Below are positions 7,343 through 14,987 of a stretch of DNA of 21,686 nt, piece by piece (the first letter of the stretch is position 1; the number at the start of each line of letters is the position of its first letter). The stretch lies in the NCBI GenBank assembly GCA_964545475.1, contig CAZJGG010000051.1:1-21686 (forward strand). Reading direction: 5' to 3'. Source of the DNA: CAZJGG01 sp964545475. GTDB lineage: Bacteria; Bacillota; Clostridia; Lachnospirales; JAISER01. Made by a program: the position numbers and the translations under genes. The notes below the pieces were generated by a model that ran no database searches, was not told the origin of the DNA, and saw only the letters and a program-made list of their open reading frames with translations.

Positions 7343-8679
7343 TATGCATCATCTCTATTCTCGGATTTGTTAAAAATATAAACCCATTGCAAAATACCTA
7401 CCATTAACGTGCATACTAATATAGAACTTCCGCCATAACTTACAAAAGGGAGGGTTACGCCTGTTAACGGCACAAGCTTTGTTACTCCTCCTATAATTAA
7501 AAAAGTTTGGAATGCAAGCATTGATGTAAAGCCGGCTGCAAGAAGGCTGTAATATCTTCTGCCACACCTTAAAGCAATGTGGACTCCTCTGTAAAATATT
7601 AAAATATAAACAAAAATCATGCCTATTCCGAAAAAGGCGCCAAATTCTTCGCATATAGCCGAATATATGAAATCGCTTTCAACAACAGGAACGGTATGGG
7701 GCATACCTCTTGTAAGACCACTCCCAAGAGCTCCGAATGTAAGTATTGAAAAAAGAGAGCGTATTACTTGATAACCTGCGCCGTTCATATCTTGCCATGG
7801 GTTTTGCCAGGCAATTACTCTTATTTTTATATGAGGGAAAACTAAGTATGCTCCGTAGGAAGCGGCAGAGGTTATTATTAACCCTAAAGCCGTAAAAATA
7901 AAATTGCCGGTGGATATATAAAATACTACCATAAATGTCATAAAAAATATTAGTGCTCCGCCTAAATCCCTTTGCAAAACCAAAATACACACATACATTA
8001 CGCTTATCCCTATGGGAAATAGGACTTGTTTAAAATTAAGCTTTTTACGGAAAACTGAGGCTAAATAAAATATATATAAAAATTTTACGATTTCTGACGG
8101 TTGAAAGCTCATGCCCATAAATGAAATCCAGTTTAGAGCCCCATAAGTTCTTGTACCGATAATAAACGGCGAAACTATAAGGGCAAAAGAAAATATTAAA
8201 TAAATTATTTCTAGCTTTTCAAACTGGGGTATAAAGGCGAGAAAAACAGGTATTAACAGCATTAAAGAAAGGCTTACTAAAAACCATAAAAGTTGTCTTT
8301 GGGCATAATCCGTATTAAGCCGCACAAGCATAATAAACCCAATGTCTAAAAGGCAAAAAACTGCATTCCACATTAGGGGGCAGCCGTTTTTATAAAACTT
8401 GTCCACTAGGAACTGACCAATTAGCTGAAAAGCAAGCCCTAATGCGGCTAAAGCCAATATATAAGAATCGAATGTATAGGTTTCCGGTATATATGCTAAT
8501 ATTAAAAACGCAGTTAAATGTATAAAGACTATAACAACTCTTTGTCTTGAAACGCACCGGGGGCAGTTTATTTTTAAAATACCTCTTTCGCCCATAATAA
8601 ATAAGCCGCCCTCCAGCAGAAAGTATCCTAAGTATATTAAAAATAAATAGCGGCTTAAAATTATTATAAAATCAAACAT
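7342..8679 (-). CDS. FtsW/RodA/SpoVE-family (SEDS) peptidoglycan polymerase
   Basis: 445 residues with about ten to twelve membrane helices. SEDS signatures: FQPSEIVK (192-199), QRDLGGAL (236-243), W291-x-NPW with GYQVIRS, the loop PVVESDFIYSAICEE (331-345, whose Asp336 sits where SEDS proteins carry the essential Asp), and LPFVSYGGSS (410-419). SEDS proteins join lipid II into glycan strands and need a partner class B penicillin-binding protein, encoded here immediately downstream with overlapping stop and start. The N-terminus is longer than in basic RodA: an extra helix is followed by a short cytoplasmic stretch with C39-P-R-C42, a CxxC pair of unknown meaning. GAGGTG, the ribosome site, lies inside the last codons of the upstream U32 gene. 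Confidence 0.93.
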   Translation of the reverse strand: MFDFIIILSRYLFLIYLGYFLLEGGLFIMGERGILKINCPRCVSRQRVVIVFIHLTAFLILAYIPETYTFDSYILALAALGLAFQLIGQFLVDKFYKNGCPLMWNAVFCLLDIGFIMLVRLNTDYAQRQLLWFLVSLSLMLLIPVFLAFIPQFEKLEIIYLIFSFALIVSPFIIGTRTYGALNWISFMGMSFQPSEIVKFLYIFYLASVFRKKLNFKQVLFPIGISVMYVCILVLQRDLGGALIFFMTFMVVFYISTGNFIFTALGLIITSAASYGAYLVFPHIKIRVIAWQNPWQDMNGAGYQVIRSLFSILTFGALGSGLTRGMPHTVPVVESDFIYSAICEEFGAFFGIGMIFVYILIFYRGVHIALRCGRRYYSLLAAGFTSMLAFQTFLIIGGVTKLVPLTGVTLPFVSYGGSSILVCTLMVGILQWVYIFNKSENRDDA

Positions 8680-8682
8680 TTA

Positions 8683-11091
8683 TTATAGTACACCTCTAAA
8701 ATAGTGTCCGTTTGTAATGTTTTGGGGCAGAATACCGTCATAAGGCAAGTTATATTTAAAAGCGTTAATATGGGAAGCAATTAAATCTCTACATTCTTCT
8801 TGGCTCTCGGTTGTTAAAACTATACGCAAACTGCTGGGGATAGAATTTTTTACATCCATGCTTTTGTTTAATAAAAACACGGTTTGGGAATTTAATATTT
8901 TTGCTATACAGCTTTCGCAGTCTGATATTACGGGAAAGCTTACGCCTTTTTCGTCTTTAAGAGCGTAGTTTATGCCGTTATGACCCTTTAAAGAGCAAAA
9001 TTTTCCGCTTTGTTTGTTACCATGATAAAGACCTACAGGGCATTGCCTAGTTTGCATAAGTGTTAATCTGCCGTAAATAATTATTTCCGAATTTTGGGAA
9101 TTAATATCATTTATTTCCCTAAAATTTAGTTCTGGAGAAATTGTTACACAGCTTGCAAATTTGTTTAAATAATTTGCCGAAAGGTTGTTAGCGACATTAA
9201 AATTAATATCCGTAGTTTTTTCTTTTTTGGTATGGCGTAAAAGGCGTAATTGACCGTAAGTTCTTATTAAATAACCGGAAATTTCGCTTTTTTCAAGGAG
9301 TTCTATATATTCAGACGAATCTCGGAAGGCAGGAAGCGCCCCATAAAGTTTAATGTTTAATTCGCTTGCTTTTTGTATAAAGTAGTCCAGTTTATCCATA
9401 AAAGGTTGGCAAACCTCGGCGTAAATAACATCTACCCCGTTTATAAAGCTTGCTTCAATATGATCTATGTCTGTATAGATGCAAATTTGCTTTTCATGGC
9501 TTGCTTCTTCATTGTTGTTATCGCTATGGATATCGCTATCGATGTTTAGCAAAGCAACAGCGCTATCGGTATATTCACGCTTAAAACTTTGTAAATATGC
9601 TGTTTTAAAGGCTTCTACAGCGTTACGCCTTACAGCATTTATTTCGGATACCGGGATAAAAATATCGTCATCTGCATCAATTGAATCTATATTTATAGAA
9701 AATGTGGTATCGCCTGTTTTTGTAATTTGCCCTGTTAATTTGTCGGTAGTAATAGGAGCTTTCATTGCTTTTTGAACTTCATTACCAGTTTCGGTTACAT
9801 CTATATTTGAATAGTAAAGGGTTAATTCTAGGGGTTCACCTGTTTTTGCCTTTACTCTGCAATTTATTGGGAGCTTTCTCTCAATTCTTGAATTCTGTGC
9901 CTTTAGTTCGTCGGAAAGCTGTTTGTCGTATGACAAATAAACTTTGTTTCCGGGTTTTATATTGCCGCCGATTGTTAGCCTTATTTTAGAAAAAGCTTTG
10001 TAAAAGTAGTTTAAGTTTGTTCCTGTATGGGGAGCTGTGTCTGTCCATATTTCAATGCCGTCGGCTGGGTGTAAATCTTTTATAATTTCTATTGTACATA
10101 GTTTTTGGGATTTGTCGTATTCTAAAACTGTGCCGATAAAATTTCCCGTAGATTTAGAGGTTTCAGTGCTCATCATATCTTTGCCGGAATGGCTTTGGTA
10201 ATAACTTTTGTTAAAACCGCCACCTCTGTTGAAAATTTGGGTAATTTTATAAGTTTCGTCAGAAGAAACAAAAGGTTTGCCTACTTTTATTCTTTCAAGC
10301 TGAGCGTTATAAAGCCTTGTGGACAGCCCAACATATTCTGGGCTTTTCATTCGGCCTTCAATTTTTAAAGAGGATACGCCGGAATCTATAATTTCGGGCA
10401 ATATTTCTAGGGTGTTCATATCCATAGGGCTTAAAAGGAAACCAGATTCAATTTCCTGTTCATCCTTTAACAGAGAATAACCTTTGCGGCAAGGCTGAGC
10501 GCATGTGCCTCGGTTGCCGCTTCGCCCTCCTATCATGCCGGACATTAGGCATTGCCCGCTGTAACAAACGCAAAGAGCGCCGTGAACGAAAACTTCTGTT
10601 TCAATACCACAGTTTTCATTAATGTGCTTTATTTGCGGTAGAGAAAGCTCTCGGCTTAAAACAACTCTTTTAAACCCAGCTTCTTTCATATAAAGGGCAC
10701 TTTCAAGATCCGAAACGGTCATTTGTGTGCTAGCGTGTATGCTTATATCTTTAAATTCTTTTAAAGCAAAAGCTGCTGCCCCAATGTCTTGCATAATAAA
10801 AGCATCTGCTCCGGCTTTGTACATTTTCTGTAAAAAGGCATAAACATCTTTAAGCTCGGAGTTCTTATATATTGTGTTTACTGTTATATAAGCTTTTACG
10901 CCATATAAATGGCAAAAGTCAATTGCTTCTAAAAGCTCGTCATCTGTAAAGTTTTGGCTGTTTACTCTGGCGTTAAAGCTTTTGCCACCGAAATAAACAC
11001 TGTCGCATCCGCCAGAAACTGCCGCTTTCAAAGAATCTAAGCTGGAACACGGCGACAATAATTCCGGCATATTATTTATATTATTTTTCAT
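8683..11091 (-). CDS. U32 family protein with DUF3656, RlhA-like
   Basis: 802 residues. The first about 270 form the U32 'peptidase' barrel: 'ELLSPCSSLDSLKAAVSGGCDSVYFGG' (10-36) and the signature 'EVFVHGALCVCYSGQCLMSG' (166-185), with further C197 and C201. These cysteines (174, 181, 197, 201 and C176) match the iron-sulfur cluster region of the family. A middle DUF3656-like beta domain follows and then a C-terminal cysteine-containing part (RQCPVGLY...KFCSLK...ISDCESC). Members with DUF3656 include E. coli RlhA, which is needed for hydroxylation of C2501 in 23S rRNA; related TrhP acts on tRNA uridine 34. RNA hydroxylation is thus more likely than proteolysis, but the substrate is not proven here. 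The gene starts 21 bases after zapA and ends 3 bases before the SEDS gene. The ribosome site before the ATG is weak, so translation may depend on the upstream gene. Confidence 0.85.
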   Translation of the reverse strand: MKNNINNMPELLSPCSSLDSLKAAVSGGCDSVYFGGKSFNARVNSQNFTDDELLEAIDFCHLYGVKAYITVNTIYKNSELKDVYAFLQKMYKAGADAFIMQDIGAAAFALKEFKDISIHASTQMTVSDLESALYMKEAGFKRVVLSRELSLPQIKHINENCGIETEVFVHGALCVCYSGQCLMSGMIGGRSGNRGTCAQPCRKGYSLLKDEQEIESGFLLSPMDMNTLEILPEIIDSGVSSLKIEGRMKSPEYVGLSTRLYNAQLERIKVGKPFVSSDETYKITQIFNRGGGFNKSYYQSHSGKDMMSTETSKSTGNFIGTVLEYDKSQKLCTIEIIKDLHPADGIEIWTDTAPHTGTNLNYFYKAFSKIRLTIGGNIKPGNKVYLSYDKQLSDELKAQNSRIERKLPINCRVKAKTGEPLELTLYYSNIDVTETGNEVQKAMKAPITTDKLTGQITKTGDTTFSINIDSIDADDDIFIPVSEINAVRRNAVEAFKTAYLQSFKREYTDSAVALLNIDSDIHSDNNNEEASHEKQICIYTDIDHIEASFINGVDVIYAEVCQPFMDKLDYFIQKASELNIKLYGALPAFRDSSEYIELLEKSEISGYLIRTYGQLRLLRHTKKEKTTDINFNVANNLSANYLNKFASCVTISPELNFREINDINSQNSEIIIYGRLTLMQTRQCPVGLYHGNKQSGKFCSLKGHNGINYALKDEKGVSFPVISDCESCIAKILNSQTVFLLNKSMDVKNSIPSSLRIVLTTESQEECRDLIASHINAFKYNLPYDGILPQNITNGHYFRGVL

Positions 11092-11112
11092 ATAATCAAT
11101 CTCTAATCTCTT

Positions 11113-11595
11113 TTATTTGTTTGAATTTTTAAGTTTGTATACGTTTTTGGGAGGCTCTTTGTCCTGCTTGTTATCAAAATTTGATATATACTCGTTTAAA
11201 TCTTTTTGTGTTTGAATAAGTTCATTTTTTGTATTGTAAAGTGCATTTTGGGAATTTGTATATTCTATTTGCAGGTCGCTTATTTTGTCGTTTAAAAGAG
11301 TGTTTTCCTGCTGTAGCTTGCCCAGCTCCTGGCGATATTTTTCAAGCTCTTCTTTTATTTCGTCCCGTTCGTCCATAACCTTAAACAAATCATCTGTAAT
11401 GTTAACGGAAATAAGCAAAGTTTTTGCAAAAGAATTAATCCCTAAAACTTGCTTTTCCCTTTGCAAGGAAGCAATTTTTTTGTCAAGATATCTAGCTACT
11501 CTATGGAAGTATTCTTCGCTTTCTGTTCCGCTTAAAGTAACAATCTCCCCAGAGATTATAACTTCTACGGAATTTATTTTTTGTTGCTTATCCAT
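11113..11595 (-). CDS. zapA: Cell division protein ZapA
   Basis: 160 residues. The ZapA domain covers about 8-75: 'VEVIISGEIVTLSGTESEEYFHRVARYLDKKI' and 'NSFAKTLLISVNITDDLFK'. A long coiled coil follows (about 75-145, rich in E, K, Q and L) and a basic tail 'NVYKLKNSNK'. ZapA binds FtsZ and bundles its filaments at mid-cell. The coiled coil is longer than in the short E. coli form, as is common in Clostridia. Two ATG codons are adjacent (11598 and 11595); I prefer the second because AAGGAG then lies 7 bases upstream, against 4 for the first. It is the first gene of the operon, and its leader contains the short copy of the dispersed palindrome. Confidence 0.88.
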   Translation of the reverse strand: MDKQQKINSVEVIISGEIVTLSGTESEEYFHRVARYLDKKIASLQREKQVLGINSFAKTLLISVNITDDLFKVMDERDEIKEELEKYRQELGKLQQENTLLNDKISDLQIEYTNSQNALYNTKNELIQTQKDLNEYISNFDNKQDKEPPKNVYKLKNSNK

Positions 11596-11621
11596 CATAA
11601 AACTCCTTTATACTTGGTCTT

Positions 11622-11696
11622 GGTAGAGCAATTTGACAAAACATTGACAGGTGTTTCTGCGAACATATCTGTTTATGTTTTTGAAAATAGCTATAT
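11622..11696. repeat. Dispersed imperfect palindrome, short copy
   Basis: Second copy of the element at 4001-4106. The arms 11622-11654 and 11661-11696 are separated by the six bases TTCTGC. Within this copy, TAGAGC at the left end and GCTATA at the right end, with about 25 further positions inward, are largely complementary. It lies in the zapA leader. Relative to the downstream gene it is inverted compared with the first copy, which is possible because the element is nearly symmetrical. Confidence 0.8.
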
Positions 11697-11717
11697 AATG
11701 ATTAATCATACCATTGT

Positions 11718-11745
11718 ATTATACAGGATTGAAATAAAAAAACAA
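11718..11745 (-). promoter_or_regulatory. Promoter of the zapA operon
   Basis: On the minus strand, -35 TTGTTT (11745-11740), 16-base spacer, perfect -10 TATAAT (11723-11718). The start would be near 11711, leaving a leader of about 115 bases that includes the palindrome. The -35 box overlaps the terminator of the gene upstream. Confidence 0.55.
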
Positions 11746-11766
11746 GTGCCTATGTAAGACACTTGT
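11735..11766 (-). terminator. Terminator of the secreted stalk-domain protein gene
   Basis: On the minus strand, stem ACAAGTG/CACTTGT (11766-11760 and 11748-11742) with an 11-base loop and a run of seven T (11741-11735). It lies 14 bases after the stop codon. Confidence 0.87.
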
Positions 11767-11780
11767 AATATTAATTGAAA

Positions 11781-12674
11781 TTATTCAGCTGATTCTGGAG
11801 CAACTTCTTTAGTTACAGCAGTGTAAACGCCGTCTTTTTCAACAACTTCAACTTTTAAAATTTTTGTAAAGAAAGAAACAGGAACATATGTATAGTTGTC
11901 TTCCTGAATAACAGGAGCAGCTTCTAATTCAACTTCTTCGTTGTTAACAATGTATTTGTTTTCGCCAACAACATATTTAACAGCTACTTCACGGTCTGTG
12001 CTGCCTTCAACTTCTCTTAAAACGAGAACAGAGTTAGTTTCAGCATCCCATTGAAGTACAAGACCTACTGCATCGCAGTTAGAACGTACTTGCATAAGAG
12101 CAACTGGTTTGCCTTCTTCAGCAGCAGCTTCTTCAGTAGCTTCTTCGCCTTCAGCTTTTTCTTCTTCAGTAGTAGCTTGAGCTTCTTCGTAAGCTTTTAC
12201 TTCTTCTTCTTGAGCTAGTACGCCTGCTTCGCATTCATCTTTAGTGATAGTTTTGTTAGTCTCTTTGTCAATGTAGTAGTATTGAGCATCAACAGTAGGA
12301 AGTGTTGTTACAGTGCTTTTGTTGTACTTAATGTTTACAGTTACAACTGCGTAGCGGTTGAAATTTTCTACTTTGTAGTCCAAAGAGAAAGCGTTTTTTT
12401 CGGAATAGAAGTTAGGAAAATCAGAACGGAAATTTCTGTAATTCTTCCAAATGCTTTCTTCGATTTCCGCTGTTAATCCGTCAACGGAATCAATAACCGG
12501 ATAAATGCCGCAATCAACAGATTGATCACCGTAATAGGTTTTGTCTTTAGCTACAAGGTCTTGATAAATTTTTGGTTCTGCAACAGGTTCTTCTGCAGCA
12601 AATGACGTAACAACTGAGCTTAAAGCTATTGAAGCAATAGCTAAAATTGCCACTAATTTTTTTGTTTTCTTCAT
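11781..12674 (-). CDS. Secreted protein with acidic linker and C-terminal copper-amine-oxidase-like stalk domain
   Basis: 297 residues. The signal peptide MKKTKKLVAILAIASIALSSVVTSFA is probably cut near residue 26-27. Residues about 45-150 form a mixed domain (YPVIDSVDGLTAEIEESI...FSLDYKVENFNRYAVVTVNIKY...YYIDKETNKTITKDE) that loosely recalls the DUF4163/DUF3298 region of PdaC-type wall proteins; this match is weak. Residues 155-189 are a low-complexity acidic linker of E, A and T. Residues about 200-288 resemble the copper amine oxidase N-terminal-like (stalk) domain: a beta strand pair, then 'YIVNNEEVELEAAPVIQEDNYTYVPVSFFTKILKVEV'. A similar module occurs in two other exported proteins of this window. 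AGGAGGG lies 5 bases before the ATG. Promoter and terminator bracket it as a single gene. Function unknown; an envelope role is inferred from export. Confidence 0.75.
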   Translation of the reverse strand: MKKTKKLVAILAIASIALSSVVTSFAAEEPVAEPKIYQDLVAKDKTYYGDQSVDCGIYPVIDSVDGLTAEIEESIWKNYRNFRSDFPNFYSEKNAFSLDYKVENFNRYAVVTVNIKYNKSTVTTLPTVDAQYYYIDKETNKTITKDECEAGVLAQEEEVKAYEEAQATTEEEKAEGEEATEEAAAEEGKPVALMQVRSNCDAVGLVLQWDAETNSVLVLREVEGSTDREVAVKYVVGENKYIVNNEEVELEAAPVIQEDNYTYVPVSFFTKILKVEVVEKDGVYTAVTKEVAPESAE

Positions 12675-12724
12675 TTTTACCCTCCTAATTTTTTTAAAAA
12701 GTTCATTCCTAAGGAAAAAAAATT

Positions 12725-12731
12725 CCTCCTT
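12725..12731 (-). promoter_or_regulatory. Shine-Dalgarno-like AAGGAGG at the predicted mRNA 5' end
   Basis: On the minus strand AAGGAGG (12731-12725) lies about 6-7 bases after the -10 box, at or within a base or two of the predicted transcription start, and about 50 bases before the real start codon. It is not placed to start translation of the structural gene, which has its own AGGAGGG. Its first bases can pair with TCCTT downstream (about 12717-12713). Confidence 0.4.
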
Positions 12732-12736
12732 AAGCC

Positions 12737-12765
12737 ATTGTACAATATAAATTGTAAAAAATCAA
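12737..12765 (-). promoter_or_regulatory. Promoter of the secreted stalk-domain protein gene
   Basis: On the minus strand, -35 TTGATT (12765-12760), 17-base spacer, -10 TACAAT (12742-12737). Start expected near 12730, giving a leader of about 56 bases. Confidence 0.6.
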
Positions 12766-12886
12766 TGACAAAAATGTTACAAATGAAAATTAATTTTAAT
12801 ATTTGAATTAGCGATAATTTGACAAAATATCACGTAACATTAGAGGGTATATAAATATGTAATTTGTAGGATATTTTAATTTTATG

Positions 12887-12915
12887 TATACAGACTTAAA
12901 AAAATGTTGTATTAT
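12887..12915 (+). promoter_or_regulatory. Possible pyrG promoter
   Basis: -35 TATACA (12887-12892, four of six consensus), 17-base spacer, -10 TATTAT (12910-12915). The start would be near 12922. No hairpin and U-run is visible between here and pyrG, so I find no leader attenuator. Confidence 0.35.
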
Positions 12916-12958
12916 ATATTTTTAAATTAAATTGATTTTCTTTAAATGAGGTGAAAGA

Positions 12959-14569
12959 ATGAGTACTAAGTATATTTTTGTTACGGGGGGCGTTGTATCC
13001 GGCTTGGGCAAGGGCATAACGGCGGCATCTTTAGGCAGGCTTTTAAAAGCAAGGGGATATAAAGTTACGCTGCAAAAATTTGACCCTTATATAAATATAG
13101 ACCCGGGTACAATGAGCCCGTATCAGCATGGTGAAGTTTTTGTTACGGAGGACGGGGCTGAGACGGACCTTGATATAGGCCATTACGAACGTTTTGTTGA
13201 TGAAAACCTGACAATACACGCAAACACAACTGCCGGTAAAGTTTACTGGTCTGTTTTAAACAAAGAGCGCAAAGGGGATTTTTTAGGCGCAACTGTTCAG
13301 GTTATTCCCCATATTACAAATGTTATAAAAGAAAAAATATACAGAGCCGGCAAAGCATCACAGTCGGACATTGTTATAACGGAAATCGGCGGAACAGTTG
13401 GAGACATTGAGAGCCTTCCGTTTATTGAAGCTATAAGACAGGTTACTTATGATGTGGGGCGTGACAATATTTTATACATACATGTTACGCTGCTTCCTGT
13501 TTTGTCTAAATCTGGTGAAATGAAATCAAAACCTACCCAGCATTCCGTTAAGGAGCTTTTGTCTATCGGTATTCAGCCGGATATGATTGTATGTCGTACT
13601 CAAAGGGAAATGCCGCCGGGTATGCGTGAAAAGCTAGCTTTGTTCTGTAATGTGCGTGAAGACAGTGTTATACAAAATATAGACACTGACTCGCTTTATG
13701 AAGTGCCAATTCTTTTGGAAAAAGAAAATTTTGCTCAAATTGTTTGCCAAAAGCTTAAAATAGAAGATAGAACACCTAATCTTGAAGAATGGCACGCAGT
13801 TCTTAAAAAGCAGAAAGATATAAATAAAACTGTAACAATTGCTCTTGTGGGCAAATATGTTGAACTTCACGATGCTTATCTGTCCGTTGTTGAAGCTTTA
13901 AACCATGCAGGTATTTATAATGAAGCTTTAGTAAATATTAAATGGATTGATGCGGTTGACCTTGAAAGCTGTGAACCTGCCAAGTACTTAAAAGGTGTAA
14001 ACGGCATAATTGTTCCGGGAGGTTTTGGTGAAAGAGGCATGGAAGGTAAAATAAATGCTATTAATTATGGAAGAGAAAATAAAATTCCCACTTTTGGGAT
14101 ATGCCTTGGTATGCAGTGTATTGTAATTGAGTTTGCAAGAAATGTTTTAAATTTTACAAATGCAAATTCAACAGAAATAGATATTGATACGGACAAGCCT
14201 GTTATTGACATTATGAGCGAGCAAATTGATGTTTCTGAAAAGGGAGGCACAATGCGGCTTGGAGCTTATCCTTGCAAGCTTACAAAAAACACCCACAGCT
14301 TTGAAGCTTATAATGAAGATTTGATTTACGAAAGACACAGACACCGCTATGAGTTTAACATTCAATTTAAAAAAGACTTCTTGGAAGCGGGAATGTTACT
14401 TTCAGGAGTTTCACCGGATGAAACACTTGTAGAAATTGTTGAGCTTCCGAAAGATACTCATCCTTGGCTTGTAGGCGTGCAGTTCCACCCGGAATTTAAA
14501 TCTAGGCCAAACAGAGCGCACCCTTTGTTTTTTAGTTTTGTTAAAGCGGCTCTTAATGGAACGGTTTAG
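12959..14569 (+). CDS. pyrG: CTP synthase
   Basis: 536 residues, normal for the enzyme that makes CTP from UTP, ATP and glutamine in the cytoplasm. The N-terminal synthase domain (about 1-267) opens with 'YIFVTGGVVSGLGKGITAASLGRLL' (the P-loop) and continues with 'KFDPYINIDPGTMSPYQHGEVFVTEDGAETDLDIGHYERF' and 'ITEIGGTVGDIESLPF'. The C-terminal class I glutamine amidotransferase domain (about 290-536) has 'VPGGFGERG', the nucleophile C382 in 'GICLGMQ', and the catalytic pair H510 and E512 in 'GVQFHPEFKSRP'. All key motifs are intact. GAGGTG lies shortly before the ATG. It is a single gene with its own terminator; the common partner rpoE (RNA polymerase delta) is not adjacent. Confidence 0.98.
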   Translation: MSTKYIFVTGGVVSGLGKGITAASLGRLLKARGYKVTLQKFDPYINIDPGTMSPYQHGEVFVTEDGAETDLDIGHYERFVDENLTIHANTTAGKVYWSVLNKERKGDFLGATVQVIPHITNVIKEKIYRAGKASQSDIVITEIGGTVGDIESLPFIEAIRQVTYDVGRDNILYIHVTLLPVLSKSGEMKSKPTQHSVKELLSIGIQPDMIVCRTQREMPPGMREKLALFCNVREDSVIQNIDTDSLYEVPILLEKENFAQIVCQKLKIEDRTPNLEEWHAVLKKQKDINKTVTIALVGKYVELHDAYLSVVEALNHAGIYNEALVNIKWIDAVDLESCEPAKYLKGVNGIIVPGGFGERGMEGKINAINYGRENKIPTFGICLGMQCIVIEFARNVLNFTNANSTEIDIDTDKPVIDIMSEQIDVSEKGGTMRLGAYPCKLTKNTHSFEAYNEDLIYERHRHRYEFNIQFKKDFLEAGMLLSGVSPDETLVEIVELPKDTHPWLVGVQFHPEFKSRPNRAHPLFFSFVKAALNGTV

Positions 14570-14647
14570 TTTAAAGGCATTTAACTATGTAACATAAATG
14601 AAATAACCATTGCGAATAAAATTACTATAGTGAACAGATAATACAGT

Positions 14648-14680
14648 AAAGCCGTAATTTCTCAACCGGCTTTCTTATTT
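14648..14680 (+). terminator. Terminator of pyrG
   Basis: Stem AAAGCCG/CGGCTTT (14648-14654 and 14667-14673) with a 12-base loop, followed by CTTATTT. The U-run is interrupted. It lies 79 bases after the pyrG stop. Confidence 0.7.
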
Positions 14681-14733
14681 CAAGTGTTTTTAAAATATTA
14701 CATGTGCGTTACAATTTGGAAAACACCTTGAAA
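14678..14733. repeat. Inverted repeat in the pyrG to S-layer-gene gap
   Basis: Arms TTTCAAGTGTTTT (14678-14690) and AAAACACCTTGAAA (14720-14733) are complementary with one bulged base. Further upstream of the S-layer promoter are a TGCGGAA/TTCCGCA pair (14788-14794 and 14879-14885, the second ending 5 bases before the -35 box) and two AAGCTTT words. The rest of 14570-14890 is AT-rich with no credible gene. Confidence 0.4.
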
Positions 14734-14890
14734 TTTTAAAAAATTCATGTTATATTTTGTCGTAGGCTTCAGAATTTCAGAATTATTTGCGGAAGCGTGC
14801 AATTTAAGTGTTCCATAGTTTAAGCTTTGATTATTATGGGTTGAAGCTTTACAAAACTATTACATTAACATAACAACTTTCCGCATATTA

Positions 14891-14919
14891 TTGACTGAGT
14901 GATTCTGTAGTGCTATAAT
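14891..14919 (+). promoter_or_regulatory. Strong promoter of the S-layer-like gene
   Basis: -35 TTGACT (14891-14896), 17-base spacer, perfect -10 TATAAT (14914-14919). The expected start, near 14926, lies inside the small palindrome CATTGTGCAATG (14922-14933). The leader then has a short stem TGAGGC/GTCTCA (14932-14937 and 14948-14953, one G-U pair) and AAGGAGG (14974-14980) 7 bases before the ATG. Confidence 0.8.
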
Positions 14920-14987
14920 CGCATTGTGCAATGAGGCAACTTGAAGTGTCTCAAAAATTTCTCGAAAATTAATAAGGAGGAAAGAAA

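Noticed and set aside
8683..11091. Annotation as a secreted collagenase
   Set aside because: There is no signal peptide, and DUF3656-containing U32 proteins are linked to RNA hydroxylation; the old peptidase name is probably misleading.
12819..12835. Third copy of the palindromic element, suggested by AATTTGACAAAA
   Set aside because: Only about 12 bases match the left arm and there is no right arm.
12819..12850. TTGACA upstream of pyrG as a -35 box
   Set aside because: The nearest TATA-like hexamer is 23 bases away and the position 17 bases downstream is AGAGGG, so no usable promoter forms.
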